From Prostheceraeus crozeri (lineage: Eukaryota; Platyhelminthes; Polycladida; Euryleptidae), in contig CAJQUW010007757.1 of assembly GCA_907163375.1 (NCBI GenBank), positions 1 to 64,000 on the forward strand: DNA of 64,000 nt. The letters run 5' to 3'. Numbering within the stretch: position 1 is the stretch's first letter; every line of letters starts with the position of its first letter. Of this stretch, positions 44,787 through 56,248 are shown one piece after another. Both the position numbers and the translations under genes were made by a program. The notes beneath the pieces were generated by a model that saw only the letters and a program-made list of their open reading frames with translations, was not told the DNA's origin and ran no database searches.

Positions 44787-46105
44787 GATATTGAGTCTTA
44801 GTGATGAATCTTGGGATTTTGTTCGAAGTAATGTGTCGAGGATAGACAAAAAGTGTCGAGAGGTGCCTGGGAGGTGGGAACAGCATAGAGGGGGGGTATG
44901 TTTTTTTATTGGAGAAGCTGCTGGACATGTAATTGAGTGTTTAATAATTGTCGACACTTTTTTGTTTGATGTATGTTAGATATCTGAGATTAGGAGTGAG
45001 TGAATCTTGGGATTTGTCGAATGTGTCGTGGATAGGCAAAAAGTGTCGAGAGGTGCCTGGAGGTGGAACAGATAGATGGGGGTTTGTTTTATTATTGGAG
45101 AGCTGCTGGGACATGTTGTAATTGAGTGTTTATAATTGATCGGACCACTTTTTGATAGATGTATGTTTGATATCTGAGGATTAGGTTGTGTGTGAATCTT
45201 GGGATTGGATTTGTTCGAATGTGACGAGGATAGGTAAGGAAGTGTCGAGAAGGTGCCTGGGAGGTGGAACAGCATAGAAGGAGGTGTGTTTTATGTGGGG
45301 AGGTGCTGGGTATGTAATTGAGTCGTTTCGCATCGATCGACCACTTTTTGATAGATGTATGTTATATATCTTGAGATTAGGAGTGAGTGATCTGTGGATT
45401 TGTCGAATGGGTCGAGGATAGGTAAGGAAAGTGTCGAGAGGTGCCTGGGAGGTGGAAAACAGCATGGAAGGAGTTTGTTTTATGATTGGGGTGCGCTGGG
45501 GACTTGTAATTGGACGTTTTCAACATCGATCGATACTTTTGATAGAGGTTATGTTAGATATCTGAGACTTAGGAGTGACGTGATCTTGGGATTTGTCGAA
45601 TGTGCGAGGATAGGTAAGGAGTGTCGAGAGGTGCCTTGGGAGAGGAAACAGCATTGATGGAGGTGTGTTTTATGATTGGGGGGTGCTGGGCATGTAATTG
45701 AGTCGTTTAATCATCGCTCGACACATTTTTCTGATAGAGGTATGTTAGATATCTGAGACTTAGGAGTGGGGGGAGGGTGGAATTTTTTGTATCTTGGGAT
45801 TTGTCGAATGTGTCGAGGTTGGTAGGAAGTGTCGACGAAGGTGCCTGGGAGGTGGAACAGCATGGAAAGGAGTATGTTTTTTGATTGGAGGAGCTGCTGG
45901 ACATGTAATTGAGTGTTTTCACATCGATCGACACTTTTTGATAGAGGTATAGTTAGATATCTGAGACTTAGGAGTGAGTGAAATCTTGGGATTTGTCCGA
46001 ATGTGTCGAGGATAGGTAAGGAAGTGTCGAGTGGGGGTCTGGGAGGTGGGAACAGATAGAAGGAGTTTCTTGTATGATTTATTGGGGGGACTGGGTCGCT
46101 GGGCT
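44787..46105 (-). repeat. ~190-bp satellite array, minus orientation, right of LINE (about 7 units)
   Basis: Continuation of the minus-orientation array in the same phase. Unit landmarks GTGTCGAGAGGTGCCTGGGA recur near 44854, 45046, 45246, 45437, 45627 and 45830. The array fades at about 46105. Confidence 0.88.
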
Positions 46106-46771
46106 ATTGATTTTAAAATTCTGTCGGCAGACAATTGACGATATATTATATCTTTAGAAGCCCGATAATGCCGCTTTCTTGATAGGGAAATCATTATGAT
46201 TTTCTTGAAAAAGATAATATTCACAGATAGTTATGAATAACAGATCTCAGTAGTTAGAAGATTGACCACAATTTTATTTCAATGTGAGACGGAATCTTTA
46301 GTTGTCTCTGTATTGAGGATCAATATTATACGTGGTGAAGAGGTCCGTACATCACTTATTTGAACATCACTAACAAATAATAGAGGTATCATTGATGAGA
46401 TATGCAAAATTAGATCTGCAGAACAATAATTATCACTAAAGGAAATTTTCCAGAGGATTACGTACACTCTAGGGATTTTAAAGGACTATCGAGTAAATAA
46501 ATAAGCCTTTATATTTAAAATCAGATTATCATCCAGAGGTACGATCATGATCAGTACAGATAGTGTAGGAATTCCGGATTAGTACTCGATGTGACAATAA
46601 TTGAAACCGGTTGGGCAAAGTCACCTTCTGTAAATTTTATTAAGAAAGCATGAAGCTTACCTCGTGGAAAAATCCACGTGGTTTTAAGTACGTAAATTAT
46701 ATGCAAACAGAAAAAAAAAATATTAATTTTTTCGAAAAGTTTTGATTGGTTGAAACTTTGTGTCGAGAAAC
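46106..46771. other. Unique DNA inside the composite, right side
   Basis: AT-rich with no recognised gene. It separates the satellite from the right terminal repeat. Confidence 0.45.
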
Positions 46772-46823
46772 GTGTCGAGAAATCTGTCGAGGAATGTGTC
46801 GAGAAAGTTGCATACGTACGATA
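46772..46823 (-). repeat. CTCGACA-rich terminal repeat, right
   Basis: Inverted partner of 37201-37252. The homology ends outward at GTACGATATC and inward at GTGTCGAGAAA, where one extra TGTCGAG word occurs. Confidence 0.8.
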
Positions 46824-48102
46824 TCTACAAAAGATAAAGCAAACACACAGCTGAGCACATTCCGAAATCTGAGTTTAGCCTTGCCAACAAATAAATTGTT
46901 AATTAAAACAAAGCTATTTCAGATGAATAAGAGATGAATAGCATCATTTGCCGAATGCCTGATCAAAGTATCCATCAACAAAGGGTTGCATTCCAATTCA
47001 GTCTCACTGACTTGAGACATGGTGACTTATGCACAACGGAAGACAGAACGTGAAGGGTTGCAATTTCTAGATTGCAACATGATATTTGTCAAAAGCAGCT
47101 ATGCAGAATTTTGATATTTCATCGCGTAAATGTCCCAGCATGTTGTCAATTTCAATGTTGAACATCAATGTCTCTGTTAATTGGTCCACAAATGAATCAC
47201 AGGCTCCATGAGTATTACATACTGTCGGAGGTGTCATTTTTTGTGCTCATATGTCATCAAATATTTGTTTAAGTAGGCTGATTCATATAAATTTTTGCTA
47301 ATTCCAGGAATTCACCTCAATTCACAGATTTCTAAGAAATCTGGATTTGTGGTCTATCCGTCAAGCACTTCTTCCGTTTATTTTTGTGTCACAGTCATCC
47401 AATATGACTGACTCCTCCCTTCCGAGGTTTACTTTTGTGTATAGTCTGGATATATTTCCAAAAATGTTTTAAATATGAGGCAAGCACAGTAGTTTATGTT
47501 AATACACAAGAAGATTGTCCGATGAAAGTGTAGAATCGTTTGAAAACGAGAATTTTGCAATGCAGTAGCGGACTTTATTGCTATTAATAAATTACGGGTG
47601 GTGGGGCGCATTGACTTAATTTTTGAAGATTCCCCGAAACTTGTCTAACTTGGAGGATGATCTGTTATATCATTGTAAACACGAAAGATTTATCTGTTCT
47701 TATTTAGAACATCTTGGCTTCAACATTGTATATGTATTGACAGACTTCTTGCTTATTTTAATTGTTATTTCCTTAATTATTTCGGACTTAAGCAATTGAA
47801 ATTTTCATCTTATGATTGAGCGTTATAATATTGACGTAACACGGATGCTGTAGGCCATAAATAGCGTTGAACAACAGATATGACTATGTCAGTAGCTGAG
47901 ACTTCTAGAGCTGATCAACAATATTTGTTGGATATTTCACTTCTCAACGAATGCACTCAACAACTACCACACAAATTAACAGCACAATTCATGTTGTCAG
48001 CGAGAACCATCTGTGCGTGTATTCCTTGCATCTCAGAGCATAACTAAGGCATTCAACACAATTCAGATACATGTATAATTTCATTAACTCCAGCAGATCA
48101 AC
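46824..48102. other. Unassigned DNA
   Basis: No supported gene, RNA or element end between the composite and the gypsy element. Confidence 0.5.
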
Positions 48103-48107
48103 AGCAC

Positions 48108-48421
48108 TGTAACAGGTGCTTACCAATTCATACACGTTTCGAATCGAAACTAAATTCGAACTTCGCGCGAGAAATCAGCTGCGCCGTGGTTATCGAATTT
48201 ACCACTAATATTTTGTGTATGACTTTATTTTTTACAATAAAGTGTTTCTGCTGCCAAACAGTTGTAATTTGATTTTGTGGTTTAAATAACCTAAAGTGAG
48301 CGCTTTAGAGCTGACAATAATGAGACCTCACATTTTGCTATATAAACGCAGTATTTCATTCAATAAATCATCAATTGGAATACCTAGTTGTTTTACTTGA
48401 TTCAAACAACGGACTACTACA
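48108..48421 (+). repeat. Gypsy 5' LTR
   Basis: A 314-bp repeat, TGTAAC...TACTACA. It holds a TATATAAA box at 48339-48346 and an AATAAA signal at 48362-48367, a compact promoter/polyadenylation arrangement. Confidence 0.93.
48339..48346 (+). promoter_or_regulatory. Gypsy LTR TATA box
   Basis: TATATAAA about 75 bp before the LTR end, with AATAAA 16 bp further on. It is conserved in the 3' LTR. Likely RNA polymerase II promoter of the element. Confidence 0.55.
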
Positions 48422-48961
48422 ATTGGCGTTATCGAGCAGGATCGGTTCCTGGCTACTGCGACTTCTTCTACTACTGTCGCTCTACTGCATCCTACTGCTG
48501 CTACTGGTTAATGGTGCGACCCTACTACTGCTGTCGCGTATCTACGAGCCTTCAACAAACTAAAGCTAAACACGCACTCTTACTTTCCGACCAAAACCGC
48601 TATCTCTCTTTCTTCATTTTCCTTCAGTACTACGGTACGGCTAGTTGTTAACTTGTTCACTCAGCCACCATCCTGAGTCCCTCTGACCCGCACACACTTA
48701 CATTCAAAAAACACATAGGTGTAGCGAGGTTTAGGTTCTCTACTCTAGACAGCACTCTTAAGGGCCTTATTAACGAGCTTAACGCTGTAAGGCTATAAGG
48801 TTTAGCTGTAAGTCATAGGTTTCCTACTAACCTGAGGTTGCACAGAGCACTTGCTAAGGATCTAAGGGTTAATAAACTTCAGGGACCTAGGGACTTAAGC
48901 AACCTAAGGAAATTTAGGGACCAGAAGAAAGAAAACTAAAGTTTTACGGAGCAAAGTCGAC

Positions 48962-49598
48962 ATGAACTACGCCCCAATCGAGCCTTTGGACGTCAACGAC
49001 GTGAACGGTGTTCGCCGACTGGCACATAAGGTTTGGCGAATATGTCAAGACCAACACGGCTATCGACACAACAAACCAAACAGCCCATTACATTACCTAT
49101 ATTGGCAAGCACGCGTTCGCGCTACTTAAGGACTTGGCGTTTCCGGCGGACGTAACGACTATGGATGTTAAAAGTCTTCAAGCCTTATTGCAGAAGCACA
49201 TCTCACCAGTAAACTTTCAAGTTGCCGAGCGAGAAAGATTTCACAACCTTACGAGGAGGTTCGACGAGTCAAACAAGGCGTTCATACTTCGCGTTCAACG
49301 TCAAGCGGCCAAGTGTGGGTTCACCGACCTGGAGATTCAGATGAGAGATCGACTCGTAGCCCGGTATCCGGGATACGGAGTTAAAGCGAAAACTCTTAAA
49401 GGAAACCAAGTTGGATTTTTAGCTAGCGAAAGCTATCTTGGAGGACTGGGGACGCAGTCAACCAGGCGATGCCACAAGCCAGCTCGTATGTTTTGGTTGC
49501 AAATCGACATCACCACAAACCGCCATATAGAAACAAGAGTTTCCAGCCACATAAGCCATCATACCAGTTTCCTTCAACATCTAATCAACATGTTCTAA
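48962..49598 (+). pseudogene. Gypsy Gag, frameshifted
   Basis: The ATG at 48962 opens MNYAPIEPLDVNDV, then the frame shifts near 49005 into FADWHIRFGEYVKTN, ALLKDLAFPADV, PVNFQVAERERFHNL and FILRVQRQAAKCGF, the capsid pattern of animal gypsy Gag. At about 49365 the true frame moves again (RDTELKRKLLKETKLDF then a stop-like AG/TAG, LAKAILED). The 540-bp stretch between the LTR and this ATG is leader, with a TGGCG primer-site start at 48424. Confidence 0.8.
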
Positions 49599-49623
49599 TC
49601 GTAGGCTGAAGTCCCAACAACCC

Positions 49624-49765
49624 CGCATATCAGGCAAATGCAATTCCTGCGGGTGGCAATCATTTACGTTCTGATTGTAAATTCAAGAAAGCCGAATGCC
49701 ATTCATGTCGCAAAATAGGACATATAGCAAAGTCTGCCGCTCCAAACGGTCAGCTCTACCGTCAA
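49624..49765 (+). pseudogene. Gypsy nucleocapsid zinc knuckles
   Basis: Two CCHC-type motifs can be read across frames: CNSCGGNHLRSDC (CX2CX3HX4C) and CHSCRKIGHIAKVC (CX2CX4HX4C). Small indels near 49650 and 49730 break the frame. They bind element RNA. Confidence 0.7.
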
Positions 49766-49859
49766 GGCTGTCGCTACTGCCAACCCTCCGTCAGACTCAG
49801 AGCTGGATCCACCGGAGATCTTCGCATTCACTCTCGAATCCAATGGGCATCTCTACCAT

Positions 49860-50399
49860 TCAGTTTCCTTCTCCAACGGTCGATCAACTAAATTTATTAT
49901 CGACACCGGTAGTCCCGTAACGTTCATGCCAACGACTGAGCTGAGGCGTCTCGAGCTACAGGCTCCACTACTACGAACCTCAACGTCAATCACCGGGGTT
50001 TCTGGTCATCGGCTACCAGTCATGGGAAAGATTACGGCACAGGTCAAGACAAGTAACGGTTCGGTTCAACTGCCGATGCTTATTACACGAGAAGGTCCTA
50101 AGGTACTAGGACTTGATGGTCTACGTGCATTGAAAATCCAAGTCGTCCTCAATTCATCCATCAGCCCCATCATTCCGCTTTCCTCAACAATCCGAGATCT
50201 CATACAACAGTGCAGTAGCCATACTGGTGGTATGAATATTCAGCCTATAACACTGGAATTCGTCGGCGAGCCAAAGTTTTACCGATCTCGACCATTGTCG
50301 TATGGTCTTCGCGGTCCAGTTCAAGATAATTTGAAGCAAATGGTTACTGATGGTATCCTTAAGCCGGTTGAATCATCTGCCTGGGCTACTCGATTGTGA
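49860..50399 (+). pseudogene. Gypsy aspartic protease and start of RT
   Basis: FIIDTGSPVTFMP (active Asp-Thr-Gly at 49902-49910) is followed by a flap-like region and PKVLGLDGLRAL. The same frame then enters the RT N-terminus (YGLRGPVQDNLKQM, ILKPVESSAWAT). At 50396 a one-base shift moves coding to the next frame. Confidence 0.85.
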
Positions 50400-51000
50400 C
50401 CCCAATTAAACCAAATGGACAACCCAGAATTTGCGGCGATTATCGCGTGACCGTCAATAAGCAATTACGACAAACTGCAACAACAACACCACCTGTGGAT
50501 GATATGTTTAAAGGCCTCGCAGGCAAGCTATTTACGAAGATCGATCTCACGCACGCATTTCTCCAGATTCCGCTGGATCAAAAGGCCAAGGAATTGACAA
50601 CCATTAATACACCATGGGGCCTGTTCCAATACCAGAACTTACCTTTTGGCTTGAATGTTTCTCCAGGCATATTTCAAAGGGTTATGGACATGGTTATCAA
50701 CGGATTGGAGGGTGTACGAGCTTACCAAGACGATCTTATAGTGTCGGGCAACAACAAAGAAGAACACGATCAACGACTGTACTCGCTACTGCAAGCATTG
50801 AAAAGTTTCAATGTTAGAATCAATGCAAGCAAGTCCGAATTCTCAGTCAAGAAGTTAAAATACCTCGGGTATATACTGGACGGCGACGGCATCTCCGCGG
50901 ATACAAACCGAATCAAATCTCTAAAAGACGCGCCAAGACCTGACACTGCAGCAAAGTTGAGATCCTTCTTGGGCTTCGCCCAGTTTTATTCAAGATTTGT
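50396..51000 (+). pseudogene. Gypsy reverse transcriptase
   Basis: The frame holds VTPIKPNGQPRICGDYR, FTKIDLTHAFLQIPLD, LPFGLNVSPGIFQRVMD and the catalytic YQDDLIVSG at about 50722, then KLKYLGYILDGDGI and LRSFLGFAQFYSRFVPNF. This is a complete palm and connection. A shift follows at about 51000. Confidence 0.9.
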
Positions 51001-51129
51001 GCCCAACTTTCGCCCACATCACACAACCACTGTACCAGATGCTGAACGACTTTCAATGGACAGTCCATTCCAACAAAAGCGTACAACCATCTCATGAATC
51101 AACTCTTACATGGTCAAGTTTTGCGACCT

Positions 51130-51560
51130 TTCACGATGGGACGGTCAACAGAGTTGATGGTGGATGCTTCCGAATACGCCTTGGGAGCTGTATTAAATCA
51201 AGAAGGACATCCAGTCATTTTGGCGTGTCGAGAAAGCTGAACACCGCCGAGCTGAGTTACAGCCAAACGATGAAGGAAGCCTTAGCCATCCACTGGGCAG
51301 TTCAAAGGTTACACAAATATCTCTACGGTCAGCGTTTTACGATTGTCACCGACCACCAGGCTCTCAGCTACATTTTTGACAGTCATGCGTCAAAAAACAA
51401 GGCAACCTCCCGAATGTTGCAGAGATGGGCTTTGGACTTGAGCGGCTACTCGTACAGCATAAGGCATCAACCTGGAACGAAGATCCCTAACGCCGATTAC
51501 CTAGCCAGACACTCTGGTTTTGAAGACCCACCTTCAGAAACCGTTAACGTCGTACAAAGC
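51130..51560 (+). pseudogene. Gypsy RNase H
   Basis: After a shift near 51240 the frame reads LNTAELSYSQTMKEALAIHW (catalytic Glu), FTIVTDHQALSYIF (catalytic Asp) and MLQRWALDLSGYSYSIRHQPG...PNADYLAR. The first Asp (VDASEYALGAVLNQ) is in another frame at about 51162-51210. Confidence 0.88.
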
Positions 51561-51645
51561 CTGCCAGTATCCAGAAACAGCTTGCGTCAGGAAACTTCTG
51601 CATTCTACGGTCCTGTCATCGCTGCACTAAAAGGAGGATGGTCTT

Positions 51646-52480
51646 TTGTCTGCCAAACGACGATTTCCTGTACTTCACGGCGAATGTGAATATTTGCACA
51701 TTACTGCAGATGGCGTCATCGTTTTTCAAGAAAGGCCTGTCATACCTCCAATTCTACGCCAAAGTTTCCTTGAGCATCTGCATTCGTCTCACTTGGGGAG
51801 AGGACAAGATGGTTTCCCTATCTCGTTTGTATGTTGGTGGCCGAAGATAAATACTGATATCCGACTCTTCGTCAAGTACTGTCAACGATGCGCAAGAAAA
51901 CCAAGGAATCATACCAACAACATACCTTGGCCATTACCGTTCCAAACTATGCAGCGCTTGCATGCCGATTATTGCGGACCATTTTTGGGTACCTATTATG
52001 CGCTCATATTGGAGGACGCCTATTCCAAATTCCCCGAGGTTTTCTTAACATCGACAGCAAATGCAGAGTTTAACCACCGGAAGGCGTTGCAAAGTTTCTT
52101 CGCGAGGGAAGGTATCGCTCAGGTACTAGTCACGGACAACGGCACACATTTTGTTATCTTCGGACTTGCAAGCCTGGCTCCGCTCCATTGGCTGCCATCC
52201 TATTCAAACGGCACCCAGACATCCGCAATCCAACGGCCTCGCTGAGAATTTTGTGCGCACTTTAAAGCAAGCAATCAAGGCGGTTTCACCAACTACATTC
52301 AAGAACCTCGTCCAAACAATCGACACCTTCCTCCTGCATTACCGAAATGCGAGACACTCTACCACTGGTAAGCCTCCGGCTCTACTTTTCAAAGGGAGAC
52401 TTTTAAGAATGAATAGAATGGATACCACTGAAATTCAGTTCTATCGAGGCATTTTTCTTCTCTCGAGTTTGCGAGGGTAT
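51646..52480 (+). pseudogene. Gypsy integrase
   Basis: An HHCC zinc region (HLHSSHLG...CQRCARKP) is followed by the DDE core: Asp in LHADYCGPF, Asp in LVTDNGTHF and Glu in NGLAENFVRTLKQA. The last lies in a second frame after a shift near 52150-52200. HYRNARHSTTGKPPALLF follows, a typical end of the core. Confidence 0.88.
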
Positions 52481-52489
52481 TATTATTAA

Positions 52490-52880
52490 TAAATTAGGAG
52501 ATCAGATGTTCAATATAATTGATAGTTCAGACGGTTCTGTCACAGACGTCATAGAGATCAAATCACCATTTCCTCCTCACATCAACATACTTCTTCCGAT
52601 CTTCCCTCTTTGGAGCCTTAGTCATAATTCCCATACACCACAAACACACACAGATGCTGCTATGCGTGATGACCCTCCTGCTGACGAGCCGAATCAAGCC
52701 GAATTCCAATTGATCATCCAACTCCTGCTGCTCATGGATCTTTCTGCAACTTCTCCATCCGCTGGTGACTCGACTGCTGCTGAGCCTTCTACTGCGACTC
52801 CAACTCCAAGACGAAGCACTCGGATCCGAAGACGTCCTGGCCGATACAAGGACTTCATTTGTGATGGGGAGGAGTTGTAA
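52490..52880 (+). pseudogene. Gypsy integrase C-terminal tail
   Basis: GDQMFNIIDSSDGSVTDVI resembles the beta-barrel after gypsy integrase. A Ser/Thr/Pro-rich region and a basic end (RRSTRIRRRPGRYKDF) follow, with the stop at 52878-52880 inside the 3' LTR start. No chromodomain is evident. Confidence 0.7.
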
Positions 52881-53189
52881 CTGTGGTGCTTACCAATTCA
52901 TACACGTTTCGAATCGAAACTAAATTCGAACTTCGCGCGAGAAATCAGCTGCGCCGTGGTTATCGAATTTACCACTAATATTTTGTGTATGACTTTATTT
53001 TTTACAATAGTGTTTCTGCTGCCAAACAGTTGTAATTTGATTTTGTGGTTTAAATAACCTAAAGTGAGCGCTTTAGAGCTGACAATAATGAGACCTCACA
53101 TTTTGCTATATAAACGCAGTATTTCATTCAATAAATCATCAATTGGAATACCTAGTTGTTTTACTTGATTCAAACAACGGACTACTACA
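52876..53189 (+). repeat. Gypsy 3' LTR
   Basis: Near-identical to the 5' LTR and preceded by the purine tract GATGGGGAGGAGT, the likely plus-strand primer. Followed by the duplicated AGCAC. Confidence 0.93.
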
Positions 53190-53194
53190 AGCAC

Positions 53195-55570
53195 TTAAGT
53201 GTATGTTTGATCCATCTCAAGTTAAAGGGTTGCACGCTAACAACGCATGCAACTAGACACGCTCAATCGCCTGCAGCTTAAAGAAACTTCCCGTAAATAG
53301 TTCTCTGTCCCTCCCTCTTAAATCTGAACGTGTCAGGCAGCCAGACATTCCTATGCAGTCAAGACATTAAAAGCAACGATTTCTCGCTGACGATATGATC
53401 ATCACGACTTATCACCGAAGCATCGAGATACGCTCAAACCATGTGGTGCCTCAGCATTCAACTCATGGCCCCAATAAAACAATCTCCACATCAACACCCA
53501 GTGAAACAAAATCTAATTGATCTAATCAGATGTGGATATAATACCTGTCCTAGTGCGATCTATGATTTCAGCGCAGCTGCGATTTTTTGGTTTTCTGCGA
53601 TATGCCATCTTTCCGATGATTACCGATAGTACATAGGCACTATTTCTTGCTTTTTTCATCGACATTATCTGGCCCCATTATCTGGTTAGATCTTGAAAAT
53701 AGATTTTCAGTGAATGAGCGTGAAAGTACCTTTGCATGAAGTCATCAAGCATATTCGAATACTCAGAGGCATTATGATGAATGTAGTGAATTTGCTTATA
53801 ATCTTTGCAGTTTTTATTTGTTTCGGATACTCAATTGTGTGTCTTATCTGGTAACCTGATAAGAACTCGCATTTGACAAGCTGCTTAGAACTCAGATATG
53901 CCGTAGTTCGACAACACGCTGATACATTGGTTCGTCCCATTCCTCAAGTGTCAAACAAGCAATGATAATGAACGTCAGATAATAGCTCGAGTTCTTATTT
54001 TCATTACATTGCTCATATAGCTACTGTTTGTGTCAGCGGTTTATCTTTCAAAAAATTTTCTAAGTATTTTATGTCAATCAACAAATAATTGTATCCATGT
54101 TGAATGTTTGTAGCCATTGATATAAAATACCAAAAAAAGTGTCATTTTAGTGCATCCAGTCGTGATCAATGCTCGTAGTTTTCCGGGAATTCCCGGATTT
54201 CCGGGGTTTTCACCATTTTCTGGTAAGGTAGTGAGATTTGTTGAAATATGCTTCAAAAGTATACCCCAATCTGCACATTGTCTCACCGTGCCAGAAAGGG
54301 ACAATTTGCGACTAGTTTTCCAATTGTTGGCCCATGGTAGCTTACAGACAAGAGAAATATCCATGCATGTCATTGAACGTGAATATTTATTGCAGCTTTA
54401 TAATTTCGATTAATTTCTATCTGTGTGTGTGTGTGTGTCAGAGTTTCCATTAATGGTGTATCGTGAAATAACCATGTGTCTACTGAAATTCCTCCACCTC
54501 TTGGTCATGCAATACTAAGTAAATATTAGCTAATGAAATGAAACTCGGTCATGAAATAGGCCTTGGATTTCAAAACTACTTTTATCAACTATTTCAAAAC
54601 TGTTGCAGGTAGGCTACTTGACATATATTGTTTGACTTCATTGAATTGAATGAATGCAGGATGGCACTTAGTGTGCTGATATTTGTAAATAATTAATAAA
54701 TCATGAAGGTAATGTAACACAGTGGACTGATCGAAAGCTTGAGTTGCGATGTTCAAGCCTCCCAGTGCTCCTTTTTCTCAATAAAATTTCCATTTTTGCT
54801 ACTATTGTTAAATATAATGCAAGTAAGCCTACTCTTTTTAATTGCTGCAGTGTTTGACATGTAAAACCCTTGTCTGCATTTGAGGTGATTTTTCATTGAG
54901 GCATCATTTGAGAACTTTTCTCATGGGAAACGCAACTAGTGATGATTTTACAAAGAAGATATTCAGTGCCATCGAAAGTTAAAACTACAGTTTTCTGATC
55001 TTCTAATGTTGGGTGATGACTGTCAAAATGCACACAAACCAGATTGGGGGATGTGCATCATCAAATGACATGCATAAAATAACGGTCTGATTGATACTGA
55101 TGCTAGTGTCCTCCACACATTTCACACTGCACTTTCAAAAGAACTTACAAGAGCTCCGTTCATATGCTACCGAATGAAAAAACAAATTTTTGCTGGTTTT
55201 TGGGATTAGCTGCGAGGGTAGTAGATGTGCGTGATTTGCAGGTGAAGTTTGGAAGTGCAAGAAAAAAGCCGATGAAATTTGTTGGATGCAGTTGGCAGTC
55301 TTCAGGCCAATGGACCCAGTTTTATAACGTCTAAGCGAAATTTGAGAGTCAGTCAAATGACACTGCACCTGATTGTCAAATGAAACTGCTCCTGATTTCC
55401 CTAGAATCATCTGGAAGATGTGATGAGAAGAAAACGGTATACACAAGAAAAGGACAGGATTGCAACAACCAAATGATATTGACGAAATTACAATCATGTT
55501 TGCTGCGAATAACTGGTGACGTCCTAGTATACTTTCATCTTCGGGAAACAATTATCCATGCTCACTACGA
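53195..55570. other. Unassigned DNA
   Basis: No supported gene. A (GT)8 microsatellite lies at 54422-54438. GGGAATTCCCGGATTTCCGGGG (54186-54207) is a local G/C-rich palindromic cluster in otherwise AT-rich sequence. No element ends were found. Confidence 0.45.
54422..54438. repeat. (GT)n microsatellite
   Basis: Eight uninterrupted TG/GT dinucleotides. Confidence 0.9.
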
Positions 55571-56248
55571 TTGAATGATAGACTTTCTTCACAAATTGAT
55601 CAATGCAATAATGAAACACCAAACAACAAGCTCAAACCACAATGTGAAAGTCACCAACGTGGGGCTGCAGAAGCTCTATGTAGCAATGATTGCGCATCTA
55701 CAAAAAGTATTTCCACTCACCAACCCGATAACGTGATGCCTCAGGTTTCCAGCCTGAAAAGGAAGGAGTTGCATGGTCAACCGATGCAGAAAGTGGAAAT
55801 GGTGTGGTGGAGGGCCTTACCGGTGATAGGATGTGACATCAAGTCTCAGCGGACAAGTTTTGAGTGAGGCTGCCATCAATGGTATCGCGGCAACGGCGTC
55901 GGCAAACGTTCTCATGTGAACAAGACCGAGGCAGTTCCCATCATGAATGGTTTTATTCTTCTTGGGAGACTAGTTAATCGGAAATCCAACTTGTGTTTGG
56001 AAGAGGAAGAGACGCTTACAGAAGGAAATAAACGAGAATTGAAGGTAAAAGAAAGAGAAGACGAAATGACTTTTTGGCAAACCTTGGATCCAAATAAATC
56101 TCGAAGAAAACAGAAGTTAACGAAGAAGGTTGCGAAAAGATCGACGATATGCAAGTGCTTTAATTGCTACGAACAAAGAAGTGCAAAACGTATAAATTTA
56201 GGTTTGCATCAAATTTTCAATCATGCCACCTGTTTGCTTTCAGCGTGA
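55571..56248 (+). pseudogene. Unrecognised 226-codon frame with one TGA
   Basis: From 55571 the same frame stays open to 56248 except for a TGA at 55865-55867. The second part is charged: LCLEEEETLTEGNKREL, KEREDEMTFW, RRKQKLTKKVAKRS, then CKCFNCYEQR. The amino-acid composition is protein-like. I do not recognise a family. It could be an old element ORF or a decayed host exon; chance is possible. Confidence 0.3.

Larger units (their letters stand above)
37201..46823. mobile_element. 9.6-kb composite with CTCGACA inverted termini and satellite interior
   Basis: A ~52-bp inverted repeat (37201-37252 and 46772-46823) bounds the region. It is about 90% identical and rich in TCGACA (ACTTTCTCGACACATTCCTC). 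Inside are unique stretches, ~190-bp satellite units in plus orientation (38920-40465) and minus orientation (40466-41866, 44787-46105), and an inserted LINE (41867-44786). TIRs backed by inverted tandem arrays resemble Foldback or Galileo elements. No transposase is recognised and no target duplication was confirmed, so the single-element reading is an inference. Confidence 0.5.
48108..53189 (+). mobile_element. Ty3/gypsy LTR retrotransposon
   Basis: The element is 5082 bp with 314-bp LTRs and a perfect 5-bp duplication AGCAC (48103-48107, 53190-53194). The LTRs differ only by two short indels and about one substitution, indicating very recent insertion. Gag, two zinc knuckles, protease, RT, RNase H and integrase appear in gypsy order. 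The YQDD reverse transcriptase and C-terminal basic tail suit the K02A2.6-like animal gypsy group. No envelope gene is seen. The frame changes several times, mainly by small indels. Confidence 0.95.

Noticed and set aside
36040..46105. CRISPR array
   Set aside because: Repeats are 180-190 bp satellites without short repeat/unique spacer structure, and the DNA is eukaryotic.
48108..53189. Endogenous retrovirus with an envelope gene
   Set aside because: No envelope-like ORF follows integrase; the tail after integrase is short and basic, so a plain gypsy retrotransposon fits.
55135..55551. 138-codon minus-strand frame
   Set aside because: No recognisable domain, no splice context, and the complementary strand is equally unremarkable.
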